Position numbers and translations under genes: made by a program. Shown piece after piece: positions 41,405 through 50,580 of a stretch of DNA of 64,000 nt. The DNA comes from Paenibacillus sp. PK3_47 (GTDB taxonomy: Bacteria; Bacillota; Bacilli; Paenibacillales; Paenibacillaceae), in assembly GCF_023520895.1 (NCBI RefSeq), contig NZ_CP026029.1, positions 310,001 through 374,000 on the forward strand, in the 5' to 3' direction. The notes under the pieces are model-generated. The model made no database searches, had not been told where the DNA came from, and saw only the letters and a list, made by a program, of their open reading frames with translations. Position 1 is the first letter of the stretch. Every line of letters starts with the position of its first letter.

Positions 41405-41644
41405 CGTGAAGACGGGACCAGTAAGAAATTGTCTTTATCCGTGAGCAGAGAGTAGATTCCGGAAGGCTGAGAGAATCTACCGCGGTTGCCAATTCTGAAT
41501 CCTACCCCCGAGCGGCCTGCCCAGCAGGACGGATACTCCCGTTATGAGAATGAAGTCGGATGAACCCTCATCAATGAAGGTGGTACCGCGGAAGTTAACC
41601 AAGCTTTCGTCCTTTGCTAAGTCTTAGGATGGGGGCTTTTTGTC
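41405..41644 (+). ncRNA. T-box riboswitch upstream of proB
   Basis: The T-box core AAGGTGGTACCGCGG (41577-41591) is a full match to the antiterminator consensus. Upstream are the stem I elements (GTGAGCAGAGAGTAG-like region at 41441-41454). Downstream is a terminator, AAGCTTTCGTCC paired with GGATGGGGGCTT and followed by T's (41600-41642). The leader binds uncharged tRNA and then allows read-through. With proB downstream the tRNA should be tRNA-Pro; CCT and CCC triplets occur in GAATCCTACCCCCG (41498-41511), but I could not fold stem I well enough to fix the specifier. Confidence 0.92.
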
Positions 41645-41688
41645 ATTTTCAGGCTTACATAAAGTAATCTATAAGGGAGTGAGAACAG

Positions 41689-42792
41689 ATGACGGGAAGA
41701 ATTGTAGTCAAAATCGGCAGCAGCTCGCTGAGCGGTCCGGAAGGCGGATTGAACCGTGAGGCTGTAGCCTTCTTCGCTTCCGAAATCGCTGCGCTGCGTG
41801 CAGACGGCTGCGAAGTCCTGCTTGTAACCTCCGGGGCGGTGGCTGCAGGATTCCGCGGAATCGGCTATGCCTCCCGGCCAAAGCTGCTGCATGAGAAGCA
41901 GGCGGCCGCTGCCGTAGGGCAGGTTATGCTGATGCAGGCATATCAGGAGGCTTTTGCAAATCACGGAATACCTACTGCCCAGATTCTGCTGACCCGGACT
42001 GATTTCTGCAGCCGGCGGGCGATGAACAATGCCATGATGACGGTGGAAGAGCTGCTCCGGCAGGGCGCCGTTCCTGTCTTCAATGAGAACGACACGGTGT
42101 CGGTTGATGAGCTGAAATTCGGTGATAATGATACGCTGTCCGCCCTGGTCGCCAATCTCCTGAAAGCATCCCGCCTGCTTGTGCTGACCGATATGGACGG
42201 CCTGTACAGCGGCGATCCGCGCAAATACCCTGATGCTGTCCGTTATCAGCTCGTGGAGGAAATCACGCCAGAGATTTATGCCATCGCCGGCGGCGCAGGC
42301 TCCAGTGTAGGCACGGGCGGGATGCGCTCCAAAATCGATGCCGCCAAAATCGCTACCCGCGGAGGCGTGCCGGTATTTATCGGCAGAGCCTTTGAGCCGG
42401 GCGATCTGCAGCTGGCAGCAGCCGGTAACGGCAAAGGGACTTATTTTGCAACCACCTTATCTTCCTTACCGGTCAAAAAACAGTGGCTCGGCTTCATGTC
42501 CACTCCCCTCGGCTCCCTCTATGTGGATGAAGGCGCTGTAGAGGCGCTGCTCCATGGCGGCCACAGTCTGCTTCCCGTAGGGGTCAAAAGAATTGAAGGC
42601 AGCTTCCATTCCGGAGATGTTGTTGAGGTGCTGGGACCGGACGCCAGGCTGCTTGGACGGGGCATCGTCAATTATGATGACTCCCAGCTGCGCAGCATTC
42701 AGGGCCTGCCCACCCGCGAGATCGTGCCGAAGCTTGGAGAGGTCCATAGGCTGGAGGTTATCCACCGGGATGAATGGATTACTTTGCGGTAA
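41689..42792 (+). CDS. proB: Glutamate 5-kinase
   Basis: First enzyme of proline synthesis, phosphorylating glutamate, 367 residues. The amino-acid-kinase domain shows VVKIGSSSLSG, LVTSGAVAAGF, FNENDTVSVDELKFGDND and the substrate region SSVGTGGMRSKIDAAKIATRGGVPVFIGRA. The C-terminal 90 residues are a PUA domain (GSLYVDEGAVEALLHGGHSLLPVGVKRIEGSFHSGDVVEVLGPDARLLGRGIVNYDDSQL). Expression is under the T-box leader just upstream. The protein is usually feedback-inhibited by proline. Confidence 0.95.
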   Translation: MTGRIVVKIGSSSLSGPEGGLNREAVAFFASEIAALRADGCEVLLVTSGAVAAGFRGIGYASRPKLLHEKQAAAAVGQVMLMQAYQEAFANHGIPTAQILLTRTDFCSRRAMNNAMMTVEELLRQGAVPVFNENDTVSVDELKFGDNDTLSALVANLLKASRLLVLTDMDGLYSGDPRKYPDAVRYQLVEEITPEIYAIAGGAGSSVGTGGMRSKIDAAKIATRGGVPVFIGRAFEPGDLQLAAAGNGKGTYFATTLSSLPVKKQWLGFMSTPLGSLYVDEGAVEALLHGGHSLLPVGVKRIEGSFHSGDVVEVLGPDARLLGRGIVNYDDSQLRSIQGLPTREIVPKLGEVHRLEVIHRDEWITLR

Positions 42793-42800
42793 ACAGCCTA

Positions 42801-42957
42801 AAGTGGATTCTGCTGGGCTGTGCTGAGCTGATATTTTACACATTTCTGATTTTTGCAGGGCTCTAATTGTATTATGTGCAACTAATAATGCCCTAACAGA
42901 GCTCATTTCGTGTATAACTGCACTCCTTACATCTATTTTCAGCAAAAATCCACTTTT
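42801..42957. repeat. Palindromic element between proB and proA
   Basis: AGTGGATTCTGCTG (42802-42815) and CAGCAAAAATCCACT (42940-42954) are inverted copies with one indel. The interior and the following 100 bp are AT-rich with short dyads. The 337-nt proB-proA gap (42793-43129) contains no gene. Confidence 0.55.
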
Positions 42958-43129
42958 GATGGATAATAGCCAATTTTAAATGTACCAAATGCAGCTATTA
43001 CGAAAATATGGTTATTTTCATTACTTTTAGTTGTAAGAAATGCAGTTATCCACCTGCATTATCTTTGTTACAGGCCAAGCTGAGCTTATTTCAGGGAATT
43101 TAATATCACTACTTTTAGGAGGAACGGTT

Positions 43130-44377
43130 ATGAGTGAAGTTGTAAACAAAGCGGGATTAGCCAAGGAAACAACGGGTGTGCTGGCCAGCCTGACCACGGG
43201 CCAAAAGAATGAAGCGCTGCTTATTATGGCCGAAGCCCTCCGTAATGAAGCCGAACAGATTATCGCTGCCAACAGAGAAGATCTGGAGCGCGGCCGCCAG
43301 GCCGGGACTCCTGAGTCGCTGCTCGACAGGCTGGCGCTGGATGTCAGCCGGATTGAAGGAATCGCCGAAGGGCTCCGCCAGATTGCCGTGCTCCCTGATC
43401 CGGTTGGCGACAGTCTGGAAACGATTGAGCGCCCGAACGGTCTTACGATTGAAAAAGTGCGCGTACCGCTCGGTGTCATCGGAATTATATATGAAGCCCG
43501 CCCGAACGTAACTGTAGATGCTGCAGGCTTGTGTCTGAAGACAGGCAATGCCGTTGTTCTCCGGGGCGGCTCCTCTGCCCTGTCCTCCAACCGCAAGATC
43601 GTTGAAGTGCTTCATGCCGCTCTTTCAGGAACTGCTATTCCTGCAGCTGCCCTGCAGCTGATCGAAGATCCCAACCGCTCCTCCGTAGATGAAATGCTCA
43701 AGCTTAACGGTCTGCTGGATGTCATCATTCCGCGCGGCGGCAGCTCCCTGATCCAGAATGTGGTGATGAACGCGACTGTACCTGTAATTGAAACAGGGGC
43801 AGGCATATGCCATACTTATCTCGACGCCAGCGCGAAGCCGGAAATGGCAGAGCGGATTAGCCTCAATGCCAAAGCCCAGCGTCCGTCCGTGTGTAATGCC
43901 ATGGAGACCCTGCTTGTTCACCGTGAATACGCTGCTCAGCACCTGCTGTCTTTAGCGGAAGCATTCCGCGAAGCAAATGTCGAGCTGCGCGGCTGCTCCG
44001 GGACCGTTGCCCTTGTGCCTTGGGCACAGCCTGCAACCACTGAGGATTTTGCCACTGAATATAACGACTATATTCTCAATATCCGTGTGGTCAGCGGTTT
44101 GGATGAAGCACTGCAGCATATTGCGGAATTCGGCACCAAGCACTCCGAGTGTATTGTAACCGAAGATTCCGGGCAAGCAGCGCGCTTCCTGCAGGAAGTT
44201 GATGCCGCAGCTGTGTATCACAATGCCTCCACACGTTTCACAGACGGGTTTGAATTCGGCTTCGGCGCCGAAATCGGCATCAGCACCCAGAAGCTGCATG
44301 CACGCGGTCCTATGGGCCTGCCTGCACTCACTTCAAGCAAGTACAAAATTTACGGCTCCGGACAAATCCGGGGTTAG
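43130..44377 (+). CDS. proA: Gamma-glutamyl phosphate reductase
   Basis: Reduces gamma-glutamyl phosphate to glutamate semialdehyde with NADPH, 415 residues. The aldehyde-dehydrogenase-like catalytic Cys is in AKAQRPSVCNAMETLL. Other family motifs are VPLGVIGIIYEARPNVTVDAAGLCLKTGNAVVLRGGSSA and the C-terminal FGFGAEIGISTQKLHARGPMGLPALTSSKY. AGGAGG lies 7 nt before the ATG at 43130, which decides the start although the frame opens at 43040. It has its own ribosome binding site after the element-filled gap from proB. Confidence 0.95.
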   Translation: MSEVVNKAGLAKETTGVLASLTTGQKNEALLIMAEALRNEAEQIIAANREDLERGRQAGTPESLLDRLALDVSRIEGIAEGLRQIAVLPDPVGDSLETIERPNGLTIEKVRVPLGVIGIIYEARPNVTVDAAGLCLKTGNAVVLRGGSSALSSNRKIVEVLHAALSGTAIPAAALQLIEDPNRSSVDEMLKLNGLLDVIIPRGGSSLIQNVVMNATVPVIETGAGICHTYLDASAKPEMAERISLNAKAQRPSVCNAMETLLVHREYAAQHLLSLAEAFREANVELRGCSGTVALVPWAQPATTEDFATEYNDYILNIRVVSGLDEALQHIAEFGTKHSECIVTEDSGQAARFLQEVDAAAVYHNASTRFTDGFEFGFGAEIGISTQKLHARGPMGLPALTSSKYKIYGSGQIRG

Positions 44378-44394
44378 CAGGGGGAATTATAGTT

Positions 44395-45261
44395 ATGTGT
44401 CAGCAACCGGCAAAACCGCTTATTGATCATAAAATCGTTTTTTATGGTGCAGGCTCGATGGCAGAAGCCATCGTGCGGGGTATGATTAACCGTAATGTAG
44501 TGGATTCAGGAAATATCGTCATGCTCAACCGCAGCAGCAGTGAGCGGCTTGCCGAGCTGCGCAGCCGGTATGGTGTTGTCGGCTGTAATGATCCGGAACA
44601 AAAGAATGATCACCTGCGGAATGCACCGGTTATTGTCCTTGCTATGAAGCCAAAGGATGCCGCTGAAGCGCTCCGCAGCCTGGGGCCGCTGCTTTCCCCG
44701 GACCAGCTGGTGATTTCGGTGATCGCCGGACTGACGATCCGTACCATGCAGGGCCTGCTCGGAACTCCGCAGCCGGTTGTCCGCACCATGCCGAACACCT
44801 CCAGTTCCATAGGACTGGGAGCGACCGGGATCGCTTTTTCCAAGCAAGTAACTGAAGAAAGCCGCCGGACTGCACTGAATATGTTCGAAGCTGTGGGCTT
44901 AACGTCGGTGATTGATGAGGAACGGATGGAGACGTTGACCGGAATATCCGGCAGCGGCCCGGCTTATATTTATTACATGATGGAAGCGATGATTGCAGCT
45001 GGCATCCGCGGCGGACTGTCGTCTCAGCAAAGCGCTGAGCTTACCGTACAGACTGTCCTGGGGGCAGCCCGCATGGTACAGCAGACCGGAGAAGAACCGG
45101 CAGCACTCCGCAAAAAGGTAACCTCGCCTAACGGCTCCACCCAGGCTGCCATCGAGGTACTGGAGAAAGCTGATTTCTTCGAGTCCGTAATAGCTGCAGT
45201 GAACCGCTGTGCCGAGCGTTCCCGCGAGATGGGTTCTGCGCTTGAGAAAGAATTGTCCTGA
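44395..45261 (+). CDS. proC: Pyrroline-5-carboxylate reductase
   Basis: Last step of proline synthesis, 288 residues. The Rossmann motif is VFYGAGSMAEAIVRGMINR. Conserved blocks are PVIVLAMKPKDAAEALRSL, SVIAGLTIRTMQGLLG, VVRTMPNTSSSIGLGATGI and the signature SGSGPAYIYYMMEAMIAAGIRGGLSSQQSAELTVQTVLGAARMVQQTGEEPAALRKKVTSPNGSTQAAIEVLE. It follows proA by 17 nt and ends the proBAC operon; a terminator lies 40 nt downstream. The first nine residues (MCQQPAKPL) are longer than in many ProC proteins. Confidence 0.95.
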   Translation: MCQQPAKPLIDHKIVFYGAGSMAEAIVRGMINRNVVDSGNIVMLNRSSSERLAELRSRYGVVGCNDPEQKNDHLRNAPVIVLAMKPKDAAEALRSLGPLLSPDQLVISVIAGLTIRTMQGLLGTPQPVVRTMPNTSSSIGLGATGIAFSKQVTEESRRTALNMFEAVGLTSVIDEERMETLTGISGSGPAYIYYMMEAMIAAGIRGGLSSQQSAELTVQTVLGAARMVQQTGEEPAALRKKVTSPNGSTQAAIEVLEKADFFESVIAAVNRCAERSREMGSALEKELS

Positions 45262-45300
45262 TTCATTTATTGTCATTATTCACACGTCATCATCAGTAAG

Positions 45301-45344
45301 CCCGCAAATACTTCCCTGACGGGAAGTCATTCTGCGGGTTTTTG
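45301..45344 (+). terminator. Terminator of proBAC
   Basis: CCCGCA paired with TGCGGG and an inner ACTTCCC-TGAC-GGGAAGT stem, followed by TTTTTG. Confidence 0.9.
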
Positions 45345-45679
45345 TTTCTTTTCTTGTCTATATTTTTTTCGCGGCCTGCCCGGCCTGAACCATCGATTCC
45401 CCCTCCATCCCCCTCCTTCCTCCTTCAGCTGTACAACTAATTGGATTTTCTCCATCTAATCTTCCTCCAAACACTTTAATTACATTGCTAGCAGGAAAAT
45501 CTCCATTTAATTTCGCTGAATTTGCCAATATAGGCGTTTTGGCCCCGATGTAAGTGGAGTCATTCCAACTAATCGTCAGATTTACTCGAAAATCCTGAAT
45601 TTAGAGGGACAAAATCCTCTTATTTCTTCGTCCCCGCAGCTTGGTGCACTTGTTGTCATATCCCCGCACATACAGAAAA

Positions 45680-46020
45680 GCCAGAAACGCACCATACGGC
45701 ATTTCAACATCCCGGCATCTTAGCATTTCAGCATTATAACATTTCAGCACCTTAGCACCACCTCGTACATCAGCACCTTAGCAGCACCTCTCACATCCGC
45801 ACCTTAGCAGCACCTCAGCAGCACCTCTCACATCCGCACCTTAGCAGCACCTTAGCAGCACCCCGCACATCAGCACCTTAGCAGCACCTAAACATCCCCC
45901 CAACTCACCTCAGCATCCCAACCACCCCAACACCTCAACTCACCTTAACACCTTAGCACTTCAACACCTCAGCACTTCAACACCTCAGCACCTCAACTCA
46001 CCTCGCACCTCTGCTTTTTT
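45680..46020. repeat. C/A-rich degenerate AGCACCT repeat region
   Basis: Dozens of imperfect units such as CAGCACCTTAG, AGCACCTCAGC and CAACACCTCAG, strongly biased to C and A on the plus strand. The stretch 45262-46190 contains no supportable gene. Between 45430 and 45600 are several short dyads around TGGATTTTCTCCA and GTGGAGTCATTCCAAC. Confidence 0.8.
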
Positions 46021-46190
46021 GCATTTAAACAACTTATCAGTCCGGCCGTGAAAAAGCGTTAAGCCGGTGCGGCTCCAGCACGTTCCTCCTCCTTATTGGT
46101 GAGCCCCGACATCCATAGACCTTAATGAACAATAGCCGGCAGCACAGCATCTGCGGCAAGTCGCCCCTATCATCATCACGCTGCCACGGT

Positions 46191-46238
46191 AAAAGCAAAA
46201 GACCTGCTGTACTCGGCTGAAGCCAAGACAACAGGTCT
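46191..46238 (-). terminator. Terminator of the asnS-dnaD unit
   Basis: GACCTGTTGT pairs with ACAGCAGGTC around an inner GGCT/AGCC stem, followed by TTTTGCTTTT on the minus strand, 17 nt after the dnaD stop. Confidence 0.88.
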
Positions 46239-46254
46239 TTCAAGTGCAGTATAG

Positions 46255-47022
46255 CTATCTTCCGCCATTGCGGAATCTCTGCGTGTAGTTCTTCACATCC
46301 TGGGCATTCTTAACCCGGTTACGGGCCCATTCCAGCAGAATCCGGTCGATGTAGCGGAAATGCACTTTTCCGGCAAACACCGATTCCTTCAGGGCAAGCA
46401 GAATCAGCTCCTCTGGATAGCGGTCCTGATCCACCCAGCCGGATATGGTCTCACATTCCATCGGGGAAAGCGGACGTCCAAATTCCTTCTCAAAGATACT
46501 GAACAGGCTGCGGACTTCCTCTTCAGGCCCAGCTGCAGACGACGGGCCTGAACCTGGCCCGAAGCTGTCCACCCGCTCCGCAGCACCGGAATACCGGTGC
46601 TCAGCCCGGGAAGACGGCGAACTGCCCTGCAGCTTGTTCTGTGAGTCTTCCTGGGCCAGCCCGGCAAGATAGGCACCCAGCTTGTCATACAGACCGGAAA
46701 AGTTGTAGCGCTCATAATGAATATCTCTCAGCTCGTCATTATCGCCGTCGATGCTGAGGTAACCTTCTTTCATGAGCTTCTGCAGTTCTCCTGCTATGAC
46801 AGATATGCTGCGCCCCGTGACAGCCTGCAATTCTTCGAGGGAAGGAAAGTCAATGCCTTCCACCTGCCGGAAAGACAGCAGGTGGATCAGCAGCATGGCT
46901 TCACTTCCGCTCAGATTCAGCTTGCGGTAATACTTCAGGAGCGCGTAAGGAATGACGGCCATCCCGTTCTGGAGACCGTAAGACACTCCCCGGCCCCAGG
47001 CATTCCATTCTTTGCCGTCCAT
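46255..47022 (-). CDS. dnaD: DnaD-family primosome protein
   Basis: Replication-initiation/restart protein of 255 residues. The N-terminal winged-helix domain (YYRKLNLSGSEAMLLIHLLSFRQVEGIDFPSLEELQAVTGRSISVIAGELQKLMKEGYLSI) and the C-terminal DDBH2 domain (SIFEKEFGRPLSPMECETISGWVDQDRYPEELILLALKESVFAGKVHFRYIDRILLEWARN) are typical of DnaD. A Ser/Gly/Pro-rich linker joins them. It follows asnS by 21 nt, the arrangement also found in Bacillus subtilis. Confidence 0.93.
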   Translation of the reverse strand: MDGKEWNAWGRGVSYGLQNGMAVIPYALLKYYRKLNLSGSEAMLLIHLLSFRQVEGIDFPSLEELQAVTGRSISVIAGELQKLMKEGYLSIDGDNDELRDIHYERYNFSGLYDKLGAYLAGLAQEDSQNKLQGSSPSSRAEHRYSGAAERVDSFGPGSGPSSAAGPEEEVRSLFSIFEKEFGRPLSPMECETISGWVDQDRYPEELILLALKESVFAGKVHFRYIDRILLEWARNRVKNAQDVKNYTQRFRNGGR

Positions 47023-47043
47023 ACTCCAGCCCCCTTTATTTCA

Positions 47044-48339
47044 TTACGGGTAGAGACGGTACAGCGTACGAGGGAACGGTATCGTCTCCCGTACATGGTC
47101 CAGACCGCAGATCCAGGCTACTGTGCGCTCAAGTCCAAGCCCGAAGCCGGAATGCGGCACAGTACCATAAGTCCGCAGATCCATATACCACTTATAGGAA
47201 TCCATCGACAGATTGTGTTCCTTGAAGCGTTCTTCCAGCAGCGCAGGATCGTCAATCCGCTGTGAGCCGCCGATAATCTCCCCATAACCTTCCGGAGCGA
47301 TCATATCGGCGCAGAGCACCACTTCAGGACGTTCAGGATCCGGCTTCATGTAGAATGCCTTGAAGGAAGCCGGATAATGCGTGATGAATACCGGTTTGTC
47401 GTGTGCTTCAGCAATCGCAGTTTCATGCGGTGCGCCGAAGTCGTCTCCCCAGGCAATTTCATGGCCGTTATCATTCAGGAACTTGATGGCATCATCATAA
47501 GTAATGCGCGGGAACGGTGCTTTGATGTTCTCCAGCTTGGAGACATCACGACCTACAGCCTCAAGCTCTGCCCGGCAGTTCGTTACAACGGATTGTACGA
47601 TAAAGCTGATGAATTCCTCCTGCACGCGCAGGCTTTCCTCGTGATCCGTAAAGGCCATCTCCGGTTCGATCATCCAGAACTCGATCAAGTGGCGGCGGGT
47701 CTTCGATTTCTCGGCGCGGAAAGTCGGACCAAAGGAATACACCCGTCCGAGCGCCATAGCAGCAGCTTCCATGTACAGCTGTCCGCTTTGGGTCAGGTAG
47801 GCATCCTCTTCAAAATATTTGGTGTGGAACAGATTCGTTGTTCCTTCAGCCGATGTAGGCGTCAGGATTGGCGGATCCACCTTAGTAAAGCCGTTCTCAT
47901 TAAAATACTGCTGGATCGCACGGATAATCTCCGCACGGATCACCAGAACAGCCCGCTGCTTCGCGGAACGCAGCCACAGATGACGGTGATCCATCAGGAA
48001 GTCTACACCATGCTCCTTCGGAGTAATCGGGTAGTTCTCGGTAATATGCAGCACTTCAATCCCGGTAACTGTCATCTCGTAGCCAGATTGGCTGCGGGGC
48101 TCCTCACGGATAATACCTGTCACGTACAATGAGCTCTCCTGGGTGAGGCTCTTGGCATCATTCCAGACCTGCTCAGGCACTTCAGACTTCACTACAACGC
48201 CCTGAATATAGCCTGTACCATCACGAAGTTGCAGGAACTGGATTTTGCCGCTGGAGCGTTTGTTGTTCACCCAACAGCCGATGACCACAGTTTCTCCCAC
48301 ATGCTCGCTCACGCGTTTGATTACACTCTTGTTAGCCAT
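47044..48339 (-). CDS. asnS: Asparaginyl-tRNA synthetase
   Basis: Class IIb aminoacyl-tRNA synthetase of 431 residues. An N-terminal OB fold for the anticodon ([33 protein letters not shown]) is followed by the catalytic core: motif 2 with [28 protein letters not shown] and motif 3 [28 protein letters not shown]. The sequence after motif 2 and the [15 protein letters not shown] stretch favour AsnRS over AspRS. The gene is followed by dnaD and preceded by ackA at 20 nt, so it could be part of a longer transcript. No T-box is seen in the short gap before it. Confidence 0.94.
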   Translation of the reverse strand: MANKSVIKRVSEHVGETVVIGCWVNNKRSSGKIQFLQLRDGTGYIQGVVVKSEVPEQVWNDAKSLTQESSLYVTGIIREEPRSQSGYEMTVTGIEVLHITENYPITPKEHGVDFLMDHRHLWLRSAKQRAVLVIRAEIIRAIQQYFNENGFTKVDPPILTPTSAEGTTNLFHTKYFEEDAYLTQSGQLYMEAAAMALGRVYSFGPTFRAEKSKTRRHLIEFWMIEPEMAFTDHEESLRVQEEFISFIVQSVVTNCRAELEAVGRDVSKLENIKAPFPRITYDDAIKFLNDNGHEIAWGDDFGAPHETAIAEAHDKPVFITHYPASFKAFYMKPDPERPEVVLCADMIAPEGYGEIIGGSQRIDDPALLEERFKEHNLSMDSYKWYMDLRTYGTVPHSGFGLGLERTVAWICGLDHVRETIPFPRTLYRLYP

Positions 48340-48359
48340 GCCTGAAATCTCTCCTCTAA

Positions 48360-49568
48360 TTAACCGTTAATTCCTTGCACAATACGGTAGGTATCGCGCG
48401 CAATAACCAGCTCTTCGTTCGTCGGAACCACGAGCACCTGTACCTTGGAATCGGCAGTAGAGATACGGCGCGGATCACCCGAGCGGACTTTGTTGGCTTC
48501 AGCATCAAGCTCAATGCCAAGGTAAGTAAGGTTGTTCAGTACTTTTTCACGCAGCAGCGAAGCATTCTCGCCTACACCTGCAGTAAAGACGATAATGTCC
48601 GCACCGTTCAGTGCTGCCGCATACGCTCCGATATATTTGCGGAGACGGTATTCATACATTTCAAAGGCCAGGGAAGCATTGGGCTCGCCTTTTTCGTATC
48701 CGTCGATAATCTCACGCATATCGCTGCTGATACCGGAAATAGCCAGCATGCCGCTGTGTTTGTTAAGCATGGAGCTGACTTCGCCGTGAGTCAATTCTTC
48801 CTTGTTCATGACATAAGGAACGATGGCAGGGTCGATATCACCGCTGCGCGTACCCATCATCAGACCTTCCAGCGGGGTCATACCCATGGACGTATCTACG
48901 GATACACCACCGTCGACGGCCGTCAGACTTGCACCGTTACCAATGTGGCAAGTGATGATTTTCAGTTCTTCAAGGGGACGTCCGACAAATTCTGCAGCTG
49001 CTTTGCTCACATAATCATGGGAAGTTCCGTGGAAACCATAACGGCGGATCTTGTATTTGCTGTACAGCACTCTGGGAATTGCATACAGGTATGCCTTCTC
49101 CGGCATCGTCTGGTGGAATGCAGTATCAAAAATAACAGTCTGCGGCACACCTGGCATATTGCTTTCGGCAGCAAGAATACCGAGCAGCGCAGCAGGGTTA
49201 TGCAGCGGAGCCAGGTCGAACAGGCGGCGGATTTCAGACTTGGCTTCAGCATTTACAAGCGCCGATTCCTTAAAGCTCTCTCCGCCATGCACCACGCGGT
49301 GGCCTACAGCATTGATCTCATCGATGGATTCAATCACGCCGTGTTCTTTGTCAGTCAGGCTGGCCAGAACTTTGCGGATGGCTGTGGTGTGTTCCAGAAT
49401 TTCGCTGACTTCTGTCACTTCCTGTTTGCCTGTCGGTTTGTGGTTCAGAATGGAGGAGTCCATTCCAATCCGCTCTACAAGACCTTTGGCCAATACGGAT
49501 TCATCCGTCATGTCATACAGCTGATATTTCAAAGAAGAACTTCCTGCGTTAATTACTAATACTTTCAT
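48360..49568 (-). CDS. ackA: Acetate kinase
   Basis: Interconverts acetate plus ATP and acetyl phosphate, 402 residues. ASKHA-fold motifs: [115 protein letters not shown] and [14 protein letters not shown]. The ATG overlaps the last 4 nt of the upstream dehydrogenase gene (ATGA), which shows an operon. The neighbour suggests a link to acyl-CoA/overflow metabolism. No pta is in the window. Confidence 0.95.
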   Translation of the reverse strand: MKVLVINAGSSSLKYQLYDMTDESVLAKGLVERIGMDSSILNHKPTGKQEVTEVSEILEHTTAIRKVLASLTDKEHGVIESIDEINAVGHRVVHGGESFKESALVNAEAKSEIRRLFDLAPLHNPAALLGILAAESNMPGVPQTVIFDTAFHQTMPEKAYLYAIPRVLYSKYKIRRYGFHGTSHDYVSKAAAEFVGRPLEELKIITCHIGNGASLTAVDGGVSVDTSMGMTPLEGLMMGTRSGDIDPAIVPYVMNKEELTHGEVSSMLNKHSGMLAISGISSDMREIIDGYEKGEPNASLAFEMYEYRLRKYIGAYAAALNGADIIVFTAGVGENASLLREKVLNNLTYLGIELDAEANKVRSGDPRRISTADSKVQVLVVPTNEELVIARDTYRIVQGING

Positions 49569-50437
49569 ACCCGGTCACCATCCTTGTCATACTTGAAGAA
49601 GCCTTCGCCTGATTTCATTCCCAGTTGTCCCGCACGCACCATCTTTTTGAGGATAGTGGATGGACGGTACTTCAGTTCACCGTATTCACGGAACATGTTC
49701 TCCAGAGCGGCAAGAACGGAATCCAGACCAAAGCGGTCTGCCATTTCAAGCGGTCCATACTGGAACTGGTACCCGATGCGCATTGCATCGTCAATATCTT
49801 CAGGGGAAGCAACGCCTTCCTGGAGCACATGCATAGCCTCGTTGATGAAGAGACAAATAAGACGTGAAGTTACAAATCCCGGAGATTCATAAATCATTAC
49901 GCCTTTTTTCTCAACGATCTCGTCCACAAAAGCCTTGGTATCTTCAAAAGTGGTGTCGGATGTTTTCAGGCCGCGTACAATCTCGACCAGATCCACCTTG
50001 CCTACTGGATGTATAAAATGCATGCCGATTACGCGTTCAGGATACATTGTAGAGCTGGCAAGTTCAGTCAAGCTGAGCGTTGACGTGTTGCTGGCCAGAA
50101 TAATATGGCTTGGGCATACTTGATCAAGCTGGTTGAATACTTTCTGCTTGGCTTCCAGATCCTCGGTAATGGTCTCGATGACCATATCGCAGGAGCTGAG
50201 CTCGGCAAAATGTGTCACTTTTTGGATACGGCCCAGAATCAGCTTCTTCTCTGCCTGGGTGATCGCCCATTTCTCGAGCTGTTTGTCGAGATTTGTCTCG
50301 ATCATGTCGTAAGAGTAGTCCAGTCTTTCTGAAGTTTTCTCCACCAGTAATACTTCCAGGCCTTTGGCTGCCAGCATTTCAGCAATCCCTTGACCCATTG
50401 TGCCACCGCCGATGACACCGATTTTTTTAAAATTCAT
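49565..50437 (-). CDS. 3-hydroxybutyryl-CoA dehydrogenase
   Basis: NAD(P)-dependent 3-hydroxyacyl-CoA dehydrogenase of 290 residues. The dinucleotide-binding motif is KIGVIGGGTMGQGIAEMLAAKG. The catalytic His-Glu pair lies in MHFIHPVGKVDLVEIV, after SNTSTLSLTELAS. The C-terminal helical domain has FVTSRLICLFINEAMHVLQEGVASPEDIDDAMRIGYQFQYGPLEMADRFGLD. The size matches stand-alone Hbd/MmgB enzymes without a hydratase domain. Acetate kinase follows with a 4-nt overlap. The physiological substrate (butyrate pathway or fatty-acid breakdown) is not decided by the context. Confidence 0.92.
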   Translation of the reverse strand: MNFKKIGVIGGGTMGQGIAEMLAAKGLEVLLVEKTSERLDYSYDMIETNLDKQLEKWAITQAEKKLILGRIQKVTHFAELSSCDMVIETITEDLEAKQKVFNQLDQVCPSHIILASNTSTLSLTELASSTMYPERVIGMHFIHPVGKVDLVEIVRGLKTSDTTFEDTKAFVDEIVEKKGVMIYESPGFVTSRLICLFINEAMHVLQEGVASPEDIDDAMRIGYQFQYGPLEMADRFGLDSVLAALENMFREYGELKYRPSTILKKMVRAGQLGMKSGEGFFKYDKDGDRV

Positions 50438-50543
50438 AAAAAAGTCTCCATCCTTTCAGGTATCTATACTTTTGTATTGTACCTTGTCTGTCGTAAAAAA
50501 TAAGTAGCCCGACATATAATAATATCTTAGCATGTCTGAAAAG

Positions 50544-50580
50544 TAAAAAAAAATAACCGGCATAAAGAATTATGCCGGTA
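50544..50580 (-). terminator. Terminator of the FtsH-like operon
   Basis: ACCGGCATA-ATTCTT-TATGCCGGT hairpin followed by TATTTTTTTT on the minus strand. The stop codon of the protease gene lies in its 5' arm. Confidence 0.92.

Noticed and set aside
46037..46243. Minus-strand 68-codon frame beginning in the dnaD terminator
   Set aside because: Its start lies within the terminator hairpin and no binding site is seen.
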